A DNA stretch of 64,000 nucleotides from an uncultured Psychroserpens sp. (GCA_947488655.1 CANKZZ010000003.1:1-64000); one strand, 5' to 3'; counted from the first letter of the stretch, positions 8,764 through 18,333 are shown. Translations and numbers: made by a program. Notes: generated from the letters alone by a model not told the origin.

Positions 8764-9507
8764 TTGCGTTTTTTTATAGAACTATCATATAACGGAAAAG
8801 CATATCATGGTTGGCAAAATCAACCAGATGCTATATCTGTGCAAGAGGTTTTGGAGAATGCCTTATCTACTATATTAAAACAGAAAATTTCTATAATGGG
8901 TGCAGGCAGGACAGATACTGGTGTGCATGCTATGCAAATGTTTGCACATTTTGATTTTGAAAAACAGTTACCAAATAATCTCATTTATAAATTAAATTCG
9001 TTTTTGCCTCAGGATATTGCTATTGCATCTATTTTTAGTGTTAATAACGATGCACATGCTAGATTTAACGCTATAAGTAGGACATACAACTATAAAATCT
9101 CTACGAGTAAAAATGTATTTAATTATGATTTTGCTTACGCTTTACAACGACCTTTAAATATAGAATTAATGAATGAGGCTTGTACTATTTTATTACAGTA
9201 TACAAATTTTCAATGCTTCTCTAAAGTTAATACAGATGTAAAAACATATAATTGTAAGCTCATGCAGGCATTTTGGACTCATAAAAACGACGAACTAATT
9301 TTTACAATACAAGCAGATCGTTTTTTGAGAAATATGGTTAGAGCCATTGTAGGAACTTTAATTAATATTGGTTTAGGAAAGCTTGAGGTAGAAAAACTGC
9401 ATGAAATTTTAAAATCTAGAGATAGAGGAGAGGCAGGATTTTCTGTACCAGCTCATGGACTTTATCTTGTTAATATTGATTACCCTAAAGATTTAATAGA
9501 GAACTAA
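8764..9507 (+). CDS. truA: tRNA pseudouridine(38-40) synthase
   Basis: TruA isomerises uridines 38-40 in the anticodon arm of tRNAs. The 247-aa protein has the catalytic motif GAGRTDTGVHA, with the nucleophilic Asp at residue 51, and the usual N-terminus RFFIELSYNGKAYHGWQNQP. The start is a TTG: no ATG exists upstream in frame, and the TTG gives the standard family N-terminus. It is followed after 7 bp by an ABC exporter gene, so the two form an operon. Confidence 0.95.
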   Translation: MRFFIELSYNGKAYHGWQNQPDAISVQEVLENALSTILKQKISIMGAGRTDTGVHAMQMFAHFDFEKQLPNNLIYKLNSFLPQDIAIASIFSVNNDAHARFNAISRTYNYKISTSKNVFNYDFAYALQRPLNIELMNEACTILLQYTNFQCFSKVNTDVKTYNCKLMQAFWTHKNDELIFTIQADRFLRNMVRAIVGTLINIGLGKLEVEKLHEILKSRDRGEAGFSVPAHGLYLVNIDYPKDLIEN

Positions 9508-9514
9508 TTATTGC

Positions 9515-11281
9515 ATGGAAAATAAAAAAACTAAAGTTTTTGATTTATCGTTGTTTAAACGGTTACTACAATATATAAAGCCTTATAAATTTGTATTTGT
9601 AATATCCTTAATATGTGTTATAGGTTTGGCTGTTTTTGGTGCTTTGAGACCTTTAGTTCTACAAAAAGCTATTGACGAGCATGTAGCTTTAAAACAATAT
9701 AGTGGTTTTTTATTCTACATTATTTTAATGTTGGTTCTATTAATATTAGAGGTGGTAAGTCAATTATTTTTTATCTACTATGCTAATTGGCTTGGGCAAT
9801 CTATCGTAAAAGATATTAGAGTAAAATTATATAATCATGTGCTAAGTTTTAGAATGAAGTATTATGATAATTCATCTGTAGGTGTTTTAATTACTAGAAC
9901 TGTTACAGATATGGAGCGTATTGCTGCCATATTTGGCGAAGGCTTGTTTATGATTTTTAGTGACCTTTTAAAAATGCTGGTTGTTGGAGGTATGATGTTT
10001 TATATGAACTGGAAATTAAGCCTCATAGCTTTTGTAACAATGCCAATAGTATTGTTTGCGACTAAGATTTTTCAAAAATATATGAAACGTGCTTTTGAGG
10101 AAGTACGAAATGAGGTTTCTAATCTAAATTCGTTTGTACAAGAACGCGTTACAGGAATGAAAATTCTGCAACTTTTTACAAGAGAGGAAACAGAGTATAA
10201 AAAGTTTAAAACTATAAATGAGCGTCATAAAAAAGGGTGGTTAAAAACGGTTTGGTACAACTCTGTATTTTTTCCAATTGCAGATTTATTATCATCTATA
10301 ACCTTAGGAACCATTATTTGGGTTGGTGGTATTAGTGTTGTTACTAGCGGAACAGCGTCTCAAGGAGATCTTTTCGCATTTATCATGTTTGTACCTATGC
10401 TTTTTAGACCTCTTAATCAAATTGCTAATAAATTTAATACGCTCCAAATGGGTATGGTAGCTGCAGATCGTGTGTTTAGAGTTTTAGATACAACCTCTCA
10501 AATTGATGATTCTGGTACTGGAATTGCTACAGCATTTAAAGGAGATATTTCATTTAAGGATGTACGATTTTCTTATGTTAAAGATGAAGATGTATTAAAA
10601 GGGATTTCATTAGAAGTTAAAGCAGGCCAAACTATTGCTATAGTTGGATCAACTGGTGCTGGGAAATCAACAATTATTAATTTATTAAACCGTTTTTATG
10701 ATATTAATGATGGTACAATTTGTATTGATGGTATTGATATAAAAAGTTTGACTTTAAAATCATTACGTTCTCAAATTGCTGTTGTATTGCAGGATGTGTT
10801 TTTATTTGCAGATACTATTTTAAATAATATAACACTTAAGGATGAGACGATTTCTGAAGAAACAGTCATACAGGCTGCTAAAGATATTGGGATTCATGAA
10901 TTTATCTCCAGTTTGCCAAATGGCTATCATTATAATGTAAAGGAGCGTGGAGCCATGTTATCATCTGGGCAGAGACAATTAATTTCGTTTTTAAGAGCAT
11001 ATGTTACTAATCCTAGCATTTTGGTTTTAGATGAGGCCACATCTTCTGTAGATTCTTACTCTGAACAACTAATACAAGACGCTACAGATAAAATTACAGA
11101 GGGAAGAACCTCAATTGTCATTGCACACCGTTTAGCGACCATACAACAAGCAGATCAAATTATAGTTATGGATGCTGGACAAATTGTAGAAAAAGGAACA
11201 CATGAAGAACTGCTTAAAGTTGAAAATGGGTATTATCGTAATTTGTATGAAGTACAGTTCTTAAAGGTTGAATCGGCTTAA
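9515..11281 (+). CDS. ABC transporter, fused permease and ATPase (MsbA-like exporter)
   Basis: This 588-aa half-transporter would work as a homodimer in the inner membrane. Residues about 20-310 hold six transmembrane helices (ABC type 1 exporter fold). The ATPase follows with Walker A GSTGAGKST (about 374-382), signature LSSGQRQL (about 486), Walker B ILVLDEATSSVD and the switch histidine in IVIAHRL. The substrate cannot be read from sequence; lipid or drug export is usual for this type. It is co-transcribed with truA. Confidence 0.93.
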   Translation: MENKKTKVFDLSLFKRLLQYIKPYKFVFVISLICVIGLAVFGALRPLVLQKAIDEHVALKQYSGFLFYIILMLVLLILEVVSQLFFIYYANWLGQSIVKDIRVKLYNHVLSFRMKYYDNSSVGVLITRTVTDMERIAAIFGEGLFMIFSDLLKMLVVGGMMFYMNWKLSLIAFVTMPIVLFATKIFQKYMKRAFEEVRNEVSNLNSFVQERVTGMKILQLFTREETEYKKFKTINERHKKGWLKTVWYNSVFFPIADLLSSITLGTIIWVGGISVVTSGTASQGDLFAFIMFVPMLFRPLNQIANKFNTLQMGMVAADRVFRVLDTTSQIDDSGTGIATAFKGDISFKDVRFSYVKDEDVLKGISLEVKAGQTIAIVGSTGAGKSTIINLLNRFYDINDGTICIDGIDIKSLTLKSLRSQIAVVLQDVFLFADTILNNITLKDETISEETVIQAAKDIGIHEFISSLPNGYHYNVKERGAMLSSGQRQLISFLRAYVTNPSILVLDEATSSVDSYSEQLIQDATDKITEGRTSIVIAHRLATIQQADQIIVMDAGQIVEKGTHEELLKVENGYYRNLYEVQFLKVESA

Positions 11282-11282
11282 A

Positions 11283-12083
11283 TTATTTCTTCGGCACAAA
11301 ATCTTCTAAATTTACAGCTCCAGTTAAAAAGAGTAATATGGTGACAAGTATTGTGATGCCTATATAAAAGAAAAAGAATACAACTGAAAACAATAGAATT
11401 TTTAAGATAAGTTGTTTGATGCTTAAACTAAATAAGCGTTTAAAAATATAACAGTGGTAAACAAATATAAAAATGTACATCACAAACCCAAAAACCATGT
11501 ATTTATCTGGTATTGTTAATAATACAATAAGACCCAATATTACTGAGAGAATTGAGTATACAGACATGCTATAAAGGTATAGAATGATATGCTCGGTATA
11601 GTTATATTTCTTATTAAAGAACACTATTAGGCCAACCAATGCTGCAAGAGGAATAAGTAGTGAAAAGAAGAGCGAGCCATACTCTAAAGAAAAATCTGAT
11701 GCGATTTCCATCATCTTTTTTGAAGCTTCATTCTCAGCAGAATTTACATCACCTACCATTTGAGAGACATCAACATATTTTTTAAAAAATTTTCTTATTA
11801 AAAATATGTTTAACCCATTTATGGTTAAAATAATTCCGAAGAAACTAACAGGATTTACATACTTCTTTCTTACACCTTGTACATAACTATCAATTACTAC
11901 TTCAGGCTTTTTAAACATGTCAATAAACGTTCTAAACAATTTATTGTCATAGTTAAAAAAGGTTTCACTAAAATGCTCAAATAAATTTTTAAAAGTGAGA
12001 CGGTTTCTTATAACTTTTCCTCCGCAAATATTACAAAAATCACTATCAATTGGTAATTTAGTATTACAGTTTTTGCAATTCAT
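11283..12083 (-). CDS. DUF3667 zinc-ribbon membrane protein, copy 2
   Basis: A 266-aa protein with a zinc ribbon (Cys 3, 6, 17 and 20) followed by a linker and about four transmembrane helices. I place the start at 12083 (MNCKNC), two bases after the stop of the upstream paralogue; a longer frame begins at 12152 but would overlap that gene. It has the same length and architecture as copy 1, so it arose by tandem duplication. The function of DUF3667 proteins is not known. It carries one TTCCGAAG word at 11834. Confidence 0.85.
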   Translation of the reverse strand: MNCKNCNTKLPIDSDFCNICGGKVIRNRLTFKNLFEHFSETFFNYDNKLFRTFIDMFKKPEVVIDSYVQGVRKKYVNPVSFFGIILTINGLNIFLIRKFFKKYVDVSQMVGDVNSAENEASKKMMEIASDFSLEYGSLFFSLLIPLAALVGLIVFFNKKYNYTEHIILYLYSMSVYSILSVILGLIVLLTIPDKYMVFGFVMYIFIFVYHCYIFKRLFSLSIKQLILKILLFSVVFFFFYIGITILVTILLFLTGAVNLEDFVPKK

Positions 12084-12085
12084 AA

Positions 12086-12886
12086 TTAATGAGCGTTGAA
12101 AGGTGTTAGTTGTCCTGTGTATGCGATATAAAACCCGTAGGCAATAGCACAAGTTATAATTATAACTCCAGTTACTATAAGAGCTATTATATTGTAAGCC
12201 ACAACTCTAATACATGCGTCAAAAGTTCTAAGTGCATATAATCTTTTAAAAGTAAAAGTCAAATAAATAATCATTGGGATAATTACAAATTGAGAAAAAA
12301 GATTATAATTAAGTTTTAGAGGTAGAGTGATTATTGTGATGAAAAACCAAATGATAAAAAAATGAGCATTAGTATAAATATTGATTACAAAATGCTCTGC
12401 AAGATTATACTTTTTAAAATCCAAAAATAACAGCCTAGAGGCAAATGTATATATAGGAATAAAGAGTATGGTTAACAATCCTTGATATTGATAAAAAGAA
12501 TCAAAAACTGCATTTATATCAAATGCGTCGTTATTAATTTTTAAGTTGTTTGAGACATTTAAAGAATCTACTATTAATAACTCTGGAAAAAAACGACGTA
12601 ATATAAAAAACTGAAAACCAATTAATGTAATTGAAAGCCCTAAGTATGTAATTACATTAACATATTTTTTTCTAAAACCACTCACATAATTATTAATAAC
12701 AGTCTCTGGTCTTATTGTTAAATCTGTAAAAGTTTTTAAAAATTTATTATCTACACTAAAAAAATTTGAAAAAAATAAACCAATTATAGATTTTACTTTA
12801 AGTCGTTTAACCTTTGTGCTTTCTCCACAATTTGAGCAGAAATTGTGATTGTCACTTAGAATTGTTTTACAGTTTTTGCAATTCAT
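12086..12886 (-). CDS. DUF3667 zinc-ribbon membrane protein, copy 1
   Basis: A 266-aa paralogue of the next gene, with the same zinc ribbon at Cys 3, 6, 17 and 20 (CKNC then CSNCG) and about four transmembrane helices from residue 80 on. Both share the segment RPETVINNYV.GFRKKYVN or close forms of it before the first helix. The start codon overlaps the cdaA stop by one base (TAATG), which suggests translational coupling. Function unknown; the link to cdaA could mean a membrane partner, but this is inference. Confidence 0.87.
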   Translation of the reverse strand: MNCKNCKTILSDNHNFCSNCGESTKVKRLKVKSIIGLFFSNFFSVDNKFLKTFTDLTIRPETVINNYVSGFRKKYVNVITYLGLSITLIGFQFFILRRFFPELLIVDSLNVSNNLKINNDAFDINAVFDSFYQYQGLLTILFIPIYTFASRLLFLDFKKYNLAEHFVINIYTNAHFFIIWFFITIITLPLKLNYNLFSQFVIIPMIIYLTFTFKRLYALRTFDACIRVVAYNIIALIVTGVIIITCAIAYGFYIAYTGQLTPFNAH

Positions 12887-13668
12887 TAAGTTAAATCTTT
12901 ATATAACAATGAAGTTAATTCTTGTATCGTTTCGAACATTACAAACTCTCCGTTTTTAAAATATGAAATCTGTCCTGTTTCTTCACTTACAGCAATTGCA
13001 ACAGCATCTGTTTTTTCTGTAATACCTACAGCAGCTCTATGACGTAAACCAAAACGTTGTGGTATGTTTTGATCATTACTTACCGGTAAAATAACACGAG
13101 TAGCTTTTACAACATTATTTTCTATAATAACAGCGCCATCATGCAATGGGCTATTTTTAAAAAAGATACTCTCAATAATAGGCTGTGTTACTTTAATATT
13201 CATTTCATCGCCAGTACTTGTCAAGAAATCTAGGTTGTTATTACGCTCTAACACAATGAGTGCTCCAGTTTTAGACTGTCCCATTTTTTCACAGGCATTA
13301 ACAATAGCGTTTATATCTGTTTCGGTCTCAGTTTCGGTTTTTAAAAATTTCATTTTCTTAAAAAACTTACCACTACCACTTAAATTGGTAGAACCTACCA
13401 TTAATAAAAACTTTCGTATTTCTGGCTGAAATACAACAATAAGGGCAATAATTCCTACTTTAATAAAACCATCAAAAATGCGATGTAACATAAACATGTC
13501 TAGAAACTCAGTAACTCTCCAAACTAAATAAATAATAATAATCCCAATAAAAATATTGACAGCAACTGTGCCTTTAACTAATTTATAGATATAGTAGAGT
13601 AGTATAGCGACGAGAAAAACATCGATAAAGTCTATAATTCCAAAATCCCAAAATTTGAATTTTTCCAA
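12886..13668 (-). CDS. cdaA: Diadenylate cyclase CdaA (c-di-AMP synthase)
   Basis: CdaA makes cyclic di-AMP from two ATP, a signal for potassium, turgor and cell wall. The 260-aa protein has three N-terminal membrane helices (about residues 12-30, 36-52 and 66-82), a short linker with TETETET, then the DAC domain with the catalytic DGA motif (177-179, in LHDGAVII) and RHR motif (209-211, in GLRHRAAVG). It follows folP, a usual order in Bacteroidota. Its stop overlaps the first DUF3667 gene by one base. Confidence 0.94.
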   Translation of the reverse strand: MEKFKFWDFGIIDFIDVFLVAILLYYIYKLVKGTVAVNIFIGIIIIYLVWRVTEFLDMFMLHRIFDGFIKVGIIALIVVFQPEIRKFLLMVGSTNLSGSGKFFKKMKFLKTETETETDINAIVNACEKMGQSKTGALIVLERNNNLDFLTSTGDEMNIKVTQPIIESIFFKNSPLHDGAVIIENNVVKATRVILPVSNDQNIPQRFGLRHRAAVGITEKTDAVAIAVSEETGQISYFKNGEFVMFETIQELTSLLYKDLT

Positions 13669-13717
13669 GTTAAAAGTGGTTTAGCGTAAATGTAATAATT
13701 ATTGGTTAATAAATGAA

Positions 13718-13842
13718 TTAGTCCCAATCAATAACGATTTCAATTTTGTCGATTGCAAATTCTTCTCATTCTAATTTTCTATTTTCATTTTTCAATTCAT
13801 CAAGCTTAGCTTCAAGAGAAGAAATTTTATAATATAAAAATT
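13718..13842 (-). pseudogene. Possible remnant of a small coiled-coil gene
   Basis: On the minus strand one frame reads as a plausible peptide, KISSLEAKLDELKNENRKLE, then a TGA stop, then EEFAIDKIEIVIDWD and TAA. There is no ATG in frame upstream. The heptad-like Leu spacing before the stop and the clean continuation after it suggest a decayed short gene between folP and cdaA. It could also be chance in AT-rich DNA. Confidence 0.3.
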
Positions 13843-13864
13843 AGTTAGAGATATAGTTTTTTCA

Positions 13865-14686
13865 TTAACGCAACTGTTGAGTGAGTTTAATACATTCCAT
13901 CGCTTCTTTAACGTCATGAACTCTCAAAATCGATGCGCCTTTTTGTAATGCTATGGTGTTGAGAATCGTGGTTCCGTTTAGCGCATCTTCCGACGATGTT
14001 TTTAATGTTTTATAAATCATAGATTTTCTAGAGAGTCCTGCTAAAATAGGTAAATTGGTCATTTTTAAAAGCTCAAATTTTTTGAGCAGCTCGTAATTTT
14101 GTGCCACCGTTTTTGCAAATCCAAAACCAGGATCAATAATTAAATCAACGATTCCTAAATCTCTAGCTGCTGCAATACGTTCAGAAAAATAAAACAAAAT
14201 ATCCTTGACCAAATCATCATAGTTAATAAGGGTTTTCATTGTTTTAGGTGTTCCTCTCATATGCATCATAATGTAAGGAACTTTTAAATTGGCAACCGTT
14301 TTAAGCATATTTTCGTCCAAATGTCCGCCAGAAATATCATTAATAATACACGCACCAGCATTAAATGCTTTTTGAGCTACTAGACTTCTAAAAGTATCTA
14401 CGGAAATGAGCGCATCTGGAAATTCATTTAGTATTAATTCAATTATAGGGATAACACGCGCTAATTCTTCTTCTACCAATATATCATCTGCATTGGGTCT
14501 GGAGCTATAGCCACCAACATCAATAAATGTTGCACCTTGGTCTAACATGTTTTTAACTTGGCTAATAATAGCTTTCTCACTTTTATACATACCACCATCA
14601 TAAAAAGAATCTGGTGTTACATTAAGAATGCCCATAATCTTGGGAGTAGATAAATCTATAAGGTTGCCTTTGCAATTTATGGTCAT
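13865..14686 (-). CDS. folP: Dihydropteroate synthase
   Basis: FolP joins p-aminobenzoate to the pterin diphosphate in folate synthesis and is the sulfonamide target. The 273-aa protein shows the pterin-site motifs in order: MGILNVTPDSFYDGG, DVGGYSSRP, DPGFGFAKT and AGLSRKS. Length is normal. It lies upstream of cdaA, separated by about 200 bp that hold the possible gene remnant, and is divergent from the DUF1599 gene. Confidence 0.96.
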   Translation of the reverse strand: MTINCKGNLIDLSTPKIMGILNVTPDSFYDGGMYKSEKAIISQVKNMLDQGATFIDVGGYSSRPNADDILVEEELARVIPIIELILNEFPDALISVDTFRSLVAQKAFNAGACIINDISGGHLDENMLKTVANLKVPYIMMHMRGTPKTMKTLINYDDLVKDILFYFSERIAAARDLGIVDLIIDPGFGFAKTVAQNYELLKKFELLKMTNLPILAGLSRKSMIYKTLKTSSEDALNGTTILNTIALQKGASILRVHDVKEAMECIKLTQQLR

Positions 14687-14814
14687 AAACAGATTTGAAA
14701 TTTGATTTTAAACAATTTAAGGTATGCGTTGTTCATAAAAATCTTGAATTTGGAACGCAGCACTTTGAACTCTGAACTATTTAAGCGAAATTTACGGAAA
14801 ATTAAATGTTTTAA

Positions 14815-15351
14815 ATGCAAGATACTTCAAAACAATATGATGGTGTAATCTCAACATGCCGAAGTCTTTTTATAAATAAAATGAAAGATTATGGTAGCGC
14901 TTGGAGAATTCTAAGATTACCATCTCTAACCGATCAAATTTTTATTAAAGCGCAACGCATAAGAGGTTTACAGCAAAATAATGAACGCAAGGTAGATGAA
15001 GGCGAAGTAAGTGAATTTATTGGTATAATAAATTATTGCACTATGGCTTTAATACAGTTAGAAAAAGGTGTAGTAGAGCAACCAGATTTAGATTTAGATG
15101 AAGCTATAGAGTTGTATGACCATAATATTGCCATCACCAAACAATTAATGATGAATAAAAATCATGATTATGGAGAAGCTTGGAGAGACATGAGAGTAAG
15201 TAGTTTAACCGATTTAATTTTACAGAAATTATTGCGCGTCAAACAAATTGAAGATAATGCAGGGAAAACATTAGTTAGTGAAGGTATTGATGCTAATTAT
15301 CAAGATATGATTAATTACTCTGTATTTGCATTAATTCATCTAGATAATTAA
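14815..15351 (+). CDS. DUF1599 protein with an internal duplication
   Basis: A 178-aa protein made of two homologous halves. Each half has the pattern NK..DYG.AWR..R..SLTD (about residues 23-43 and 123-143) followed by a second helix pair with INY. DUF1599 proteins are all-alpha and, from memory, have been compared with nucleotide-binding folds; the role is unknown. It opens a run of same-strand genes: the next starts 30 bp later. Confidence 0.85.
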   Translation: MQDTSKQYDGVISTCRSLFINKMKDYGSAWRILRLPSLTDQIFIKAQRIRGLQQNNERKVDEGEVSEFIGIINYCTMALIQLEKGVVEQPDLDLDEAIELYDHNIAITKQLMMNKNHDYGEAWRDMRVSSLTDLILQKLLRVKQIEDNAGKTLVSEGIDANYQDMINYSVFALIHLDN

Positions 15352-15381
15352 GCGTTTTTATTAAAATATATCAAGTTTCAT

Positions 15382-16668
15382 ATGAAAATTTTTATCACCA
15401 TTTCAAGGCTTATTGTAGGAAGTCTCTTTATTGTTTCGGGTTTAATAAAATGTAATGACACCATAGGTTTTTCGTATAAGTTAAATGATTATTTTGCTCA
15501 CGATGTTTTAAACCTTGAGTTTTTAATACCATATTCTTTAATTCTGGCAGTTGCCATTTGCGTTATAGAAATTGTTCTTGGTGTCGCTGTACTGTTTGGT
15601 TTAAAAAACAAATTGACTACAACCCTTATTTTACTAATGATGCTCTTTTTTACATGGTTAACATGGTATACATCAAGTTGCTTAGAAGCTCAAGAAGCTG
15701 CAGGTAGATTAGGACAAGAGTTTAATCAAAACTGTGTGACAGACTGTGGTTGCTTTGGTGATGCATTAAAACTAGCACCAAAAGAATCATTTTATAAAGA
15801 TCTCTTTTTATTGATATTTACAATACCATTGTTCTTTTTTGCTATGAAAGGTAAAATTGAAAAAAACACAAAAACACAAGATTTATTTTATATAATAGGA
15901 TCTTTAGTTTTAATTTTTGGGTTTGGCGTGTTAGTAATAGGATGGTGGTTTACACTTATATTCTCAATAGTTTTATTAGGTGTAGTATATCTAATTAAAA
16001 ATAAAACTAAAGGCGATTGGTTGGCTTTGTTGGGAGCTTATGTTATCTCTTTAGGTTTTACATATTATTGTTTAGAGAACTTACCACTAAAAGATTTTAG
16101 AGCCTATAAAATAGGTGATAATTTTCAAGAAAACATGACTTTACCTGCCGATGCTCAAAAGGCGGTGACCGATTATATATGGACATATAAATTAGATGGT
16201 AAAGAACAAAAATTGACAGATAGAGGTCGTGGTCCAGAAAAATATGATAAAATTATTGGTGTCGAGACCATAGTTATTAAAGAAGGTGACGTACCTAAAA
16301 TACAAGATTTTACTATAGAATCTCAAGATGAAGATCTTACTCAGCAATTTTTAGAAGTAGCTAAACTGGTAATGATTGTGTCTTATAGTTTAGAAAAATC
16401 AGACGCTAACGGAATGAAAAACTTAAAGGCTATGGCAGATGAAGCTCAGAAAAAAGGTTATACTGTTATAGGTTTAACTGCCTCTGGAGAAGAAAAAAAG
16501 AAAGAAATAAGAACTGCTTATGACTTAGATTTTGATTTTTATCTCTGTGATGAAAAGGTATTAAAAACTGTAGTTAGATCAAACCCAGGAATTGTTGTTT
16601 TAGAAAAAGGAACAGTAACACAAAAAGTACACTGGAATGATGTAGAAGACCTAGAGTTTAAAAACTAG
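15382..16668 (+). CDS. BT_3928-type fusion: DoxX/MauE-like membrane domain plus thioredoxin-like domain
   Basis: A 428-aa membrane protein. Residues 1-145 resemble DoxX/MauE proteins, with helices and a Cys cluster (NCVTDCGCFGDAL, about residues 115-127) of the kind found in redox partners. More helices follow to about 240. The C-terminal part (about 320-428) resembles a thioredoxin fold without a CxxC. It probably takes part in thiol redox chemistry at the membrane. A TlpA-like lipoprotein is encoded two genes downstream, which fits. No reaction has been shown as far as I know. Confidence 0.78.
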   Translation: MKIFITISRLIVGSLFIVSGLIKCNDTIGFSYKLNDYFAHDVLNLEFLIPYSLILAVAICVIEIVLGVAVLFGLKNKLTTTLILLMMLFFTWLTWYTSSCLEAQEAAGRLGQEFNQNCVTDCGCFGDALKLAPKESFYKDLFLLIFTIPLFFFAMKGKIEKNTKTQDLFYIIGSLVLIFGFGVLVIGWWFTLIFSIVLLGVVYLIKNKTKGDWLALLGAYVISLGFTYYCLENLPLKDFRAYKIGDNFQENMTLPADAQKAVTDYIWTYKLDGKEQKLTDRGRGPEKYDKIIGVETIVIKEGDVPKIQDFTIESQDEDLTQQFLEVAKLVMIVSYSLEKSDANGMKNLKAMADEAQKKGYTVIGLTASGEEKKKEIRTAYDLDFDFYLCDEKVLKTVVRSNPGIVVLEKGTVTQKVHWNDVEDLEFKN

Positions 16669-16728
16669 TCTTTTAGAGTATAAATAGTATCACAATTAAT
16701 TACAAACAAAAAGAAATAGAATAAACAC

Positions 16729-17805
16729 CTGTTAAGATACATCTTAAATAAAACCCTATATGCTTTACTAACCCTTTTGGGAGTAGTAACAGTTATATTT
16801 TATCTATTCAATATTTTACCAGGAGATCCAGCACAAATGATGTTGGGACAAAACGAAGATAAAGAGCAAATAGCTGCTGTAAAAGCAAAATATGGTTTTG
16901 ATAAATCTATCTCAACCCAATATTTATATTACCTAAACGATTTATCTCCAATCTCATTTCACTCAACAAATAAAGAAGATTATACATTTTTAAGAGAAGG
17001 TAAATACAGTGCAACAAAAATTTTTACCTTCGGAAATGTAACTTCTACATTAAAATTTCCTTACTTAAGAGAGTCTTTTACTAAACAAGGTAAAAAAGTG
17101 TCTCAGGTTATAGTAGAAACCTTGCCTAATACAGCAGTTTTAGCAGTTTCAGCAATTGTAATTGCCATTGTACTCGGTATTTTCTTCGGAATTCTATCTG
17201 CGCTCTATAAAGATACTTGGGTAGATAAAACCATTCAAATCTTTAGTACATTAGGTATGAGTGTTCCGTCATTTTTTAGCGCCATTTTATTTGCGTGGTT
17301 TTTTGGTTTTGTTTTACACAAATACACCAATTTAGAAATGACAGGAAGTTTATACGAGCTCGATGACTTTGGAGAAAAGGTAAACATAAAATGGAAAAAT
17401 TTGATACTGCCAGCAGTCGTTTTAGGTATTCGTCCTTTAGCAGTTGTCATTCAACTAATGAGAAATTCATTGTTAGAAGTATTTAATCAAGATTACATTA
17501 GAACAGCTAGAGCAAAAGGGCTTAGCGAATTTCAAATCATAAGAAAACACGCTATTAAAAATGCGTTAAATCCGGTAGTTACAGCAATTTCAGGATGGTT
17601 TGCCTCTATGTTGGCAGGAGCAGTATTTGTAGAGTATATTTTTGGTTGGAATGGTTTGGGTAAAGAAATAGTAAATGCCTTAAACACCTTAGACTTACCT
17701 GTCATTATGGGATCTGTTTTAATTATTGCGGTATTGTTTATAATCATTAATATATTTGTTGATGTTATTTACGGTTGGTTAGACCCTAAAGTAAAGTTAG
17801 AGTAG
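16729..17805 (+). CDS. DppB/OppB-type ABC permease, probable CTG start
   Basis: A 358-aa inner-membrane permease of the oligopeptide class. It has six helices and the cytoplasmic EAA loop (RTARAKGLSEFQIIRKHAIK, about residues 261-280) that contacts an ATPase. The family N-terminus (LLRYILNKTLYALLTLLG) is encoded from 16729, but the only possible start there is CTG. The first ATG/GTG/TTG in frame is the TTG at 16777, which would cut into helix 1. An in-frame stop lies at 16717. No matching permease, ATPase or binding protein is nearby, so its partners must be encoded elsewhere. The tlpA gene starts 1 bp after it. Confidence 0.85.
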   Translation: MLRYILNKTLYALLTLLGVVTVIFYLFNILPGDPAQMMLGQNEDKEQIAAVKAKYGFDKSISTQYLYYLNDLSPISFHSTNKEDYTFLREGKYSATKIFTFGNVTSTLKFPYLRESFTKQGKKVSQVIVETLPNTAVLAVSAIVIAIVLGIFFGILSALYKDTWVDKTIQIFSTLGMSVPSFFSAILFAWFFGFVLHKYTNLEMTGSLYELDDFGEKVNIKWKNLILPAVVLGIRPLAVVIQLMRNSLLEVFNQDYIRTARAKGLSEFQIIRKHAIKNALNPVVTAISGWFASMLAGAVFVEYIFGWNGLGKEIVNALNTLDLPVIMGSVLIIAVLFIIINIFVDVIYGWLDPKVKLE

Positions 17806-17806
17806 C

Positions 17807-18298
17807 ATGAAACAAATCATTACCGTATTATTAGTATGTGGATTTTTACTGAGTTGTGAAGCGCAACCTGAGCCAACAGAGTTTACCCAAGAAGCACTTA
17901 ATGATACTTTTGTAGATATAGAAGGCGAGTTGGTTACATTTCAAAATATACTAGAAAAACACAAAGGCACAACAATAGTTATAGATGTTTGGGCAAGCTG
18001 GTGTAGAGATTGTATCGTAGGATTACCAGATTTAAAAGCTTTGCAAAATGAGTATAAAGATGTTACTTATATCTTTCTATCAATGGATAAAACTCAAAAA
18101 AGTTGGAAAAATGGTATCAAAAAATATAAAATAGAAGGAGTTCATTTCTATATGCCTCAAGGATGGGATGGACCTTTTAGTAATTTTATAGATTTAGATT
18201 GGGTCCCAAGATATATGGTAATAGATGGCGAGAGTAACATTAAATTATTTAGAGCAATAAAGGCAAATGACCCTAAAATAAAACAACATTTAAAATAA
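17807..18298 (+). CDS. TlpA-like thioredoxin lipoprotein
   Basis: A 163-aa protein with a lipoprotein signal (LLSC, Cys 17) and a thioredoxin fold with the active site WASWCRDC (Cys 66 and 69). It would act in the periplasm as a disulfide reductant, for example in cytochrome maturation or repair. The start is one base after the stop of the permease gene, so the two are translationally coupled. The tpiA gene follows after 35 bp. Confidence 0.87.
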   Translation: MKQIITVLLVCGFLLSCEAQPEPTEFTQEALNDTFVDIEGELVTFQNILEKHKGTTIVIDVWASWCRDCIVGLPDLKALQNEYKDVTYIFLSMDKTQKSWKNGIKKYKIEGVHFYMPQGWDGPFSNFIDLDWVPRYMVIDGESNIKLFRAIKANDPKIKQHLK

Positions 18299-18333
18299 TA
18301 TTAATTTCTTCAGAAATTTTAAATACAACAAAA

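Noticed and set aside
12084-12152. Longer N-terminus for DUF3667 copy 2 (MCYCLRVLYRIH)
   Set aside because: It would overlap the paralogue by 67 bp and precede the zinc ribbon; the internal Met matches the start of copy 1.
14687-14814. Gap between folP and the DUF1599 gene as a possible small gene
   Set aside because: No frame with a start and a coherent peptide; only a divergent promoter region.
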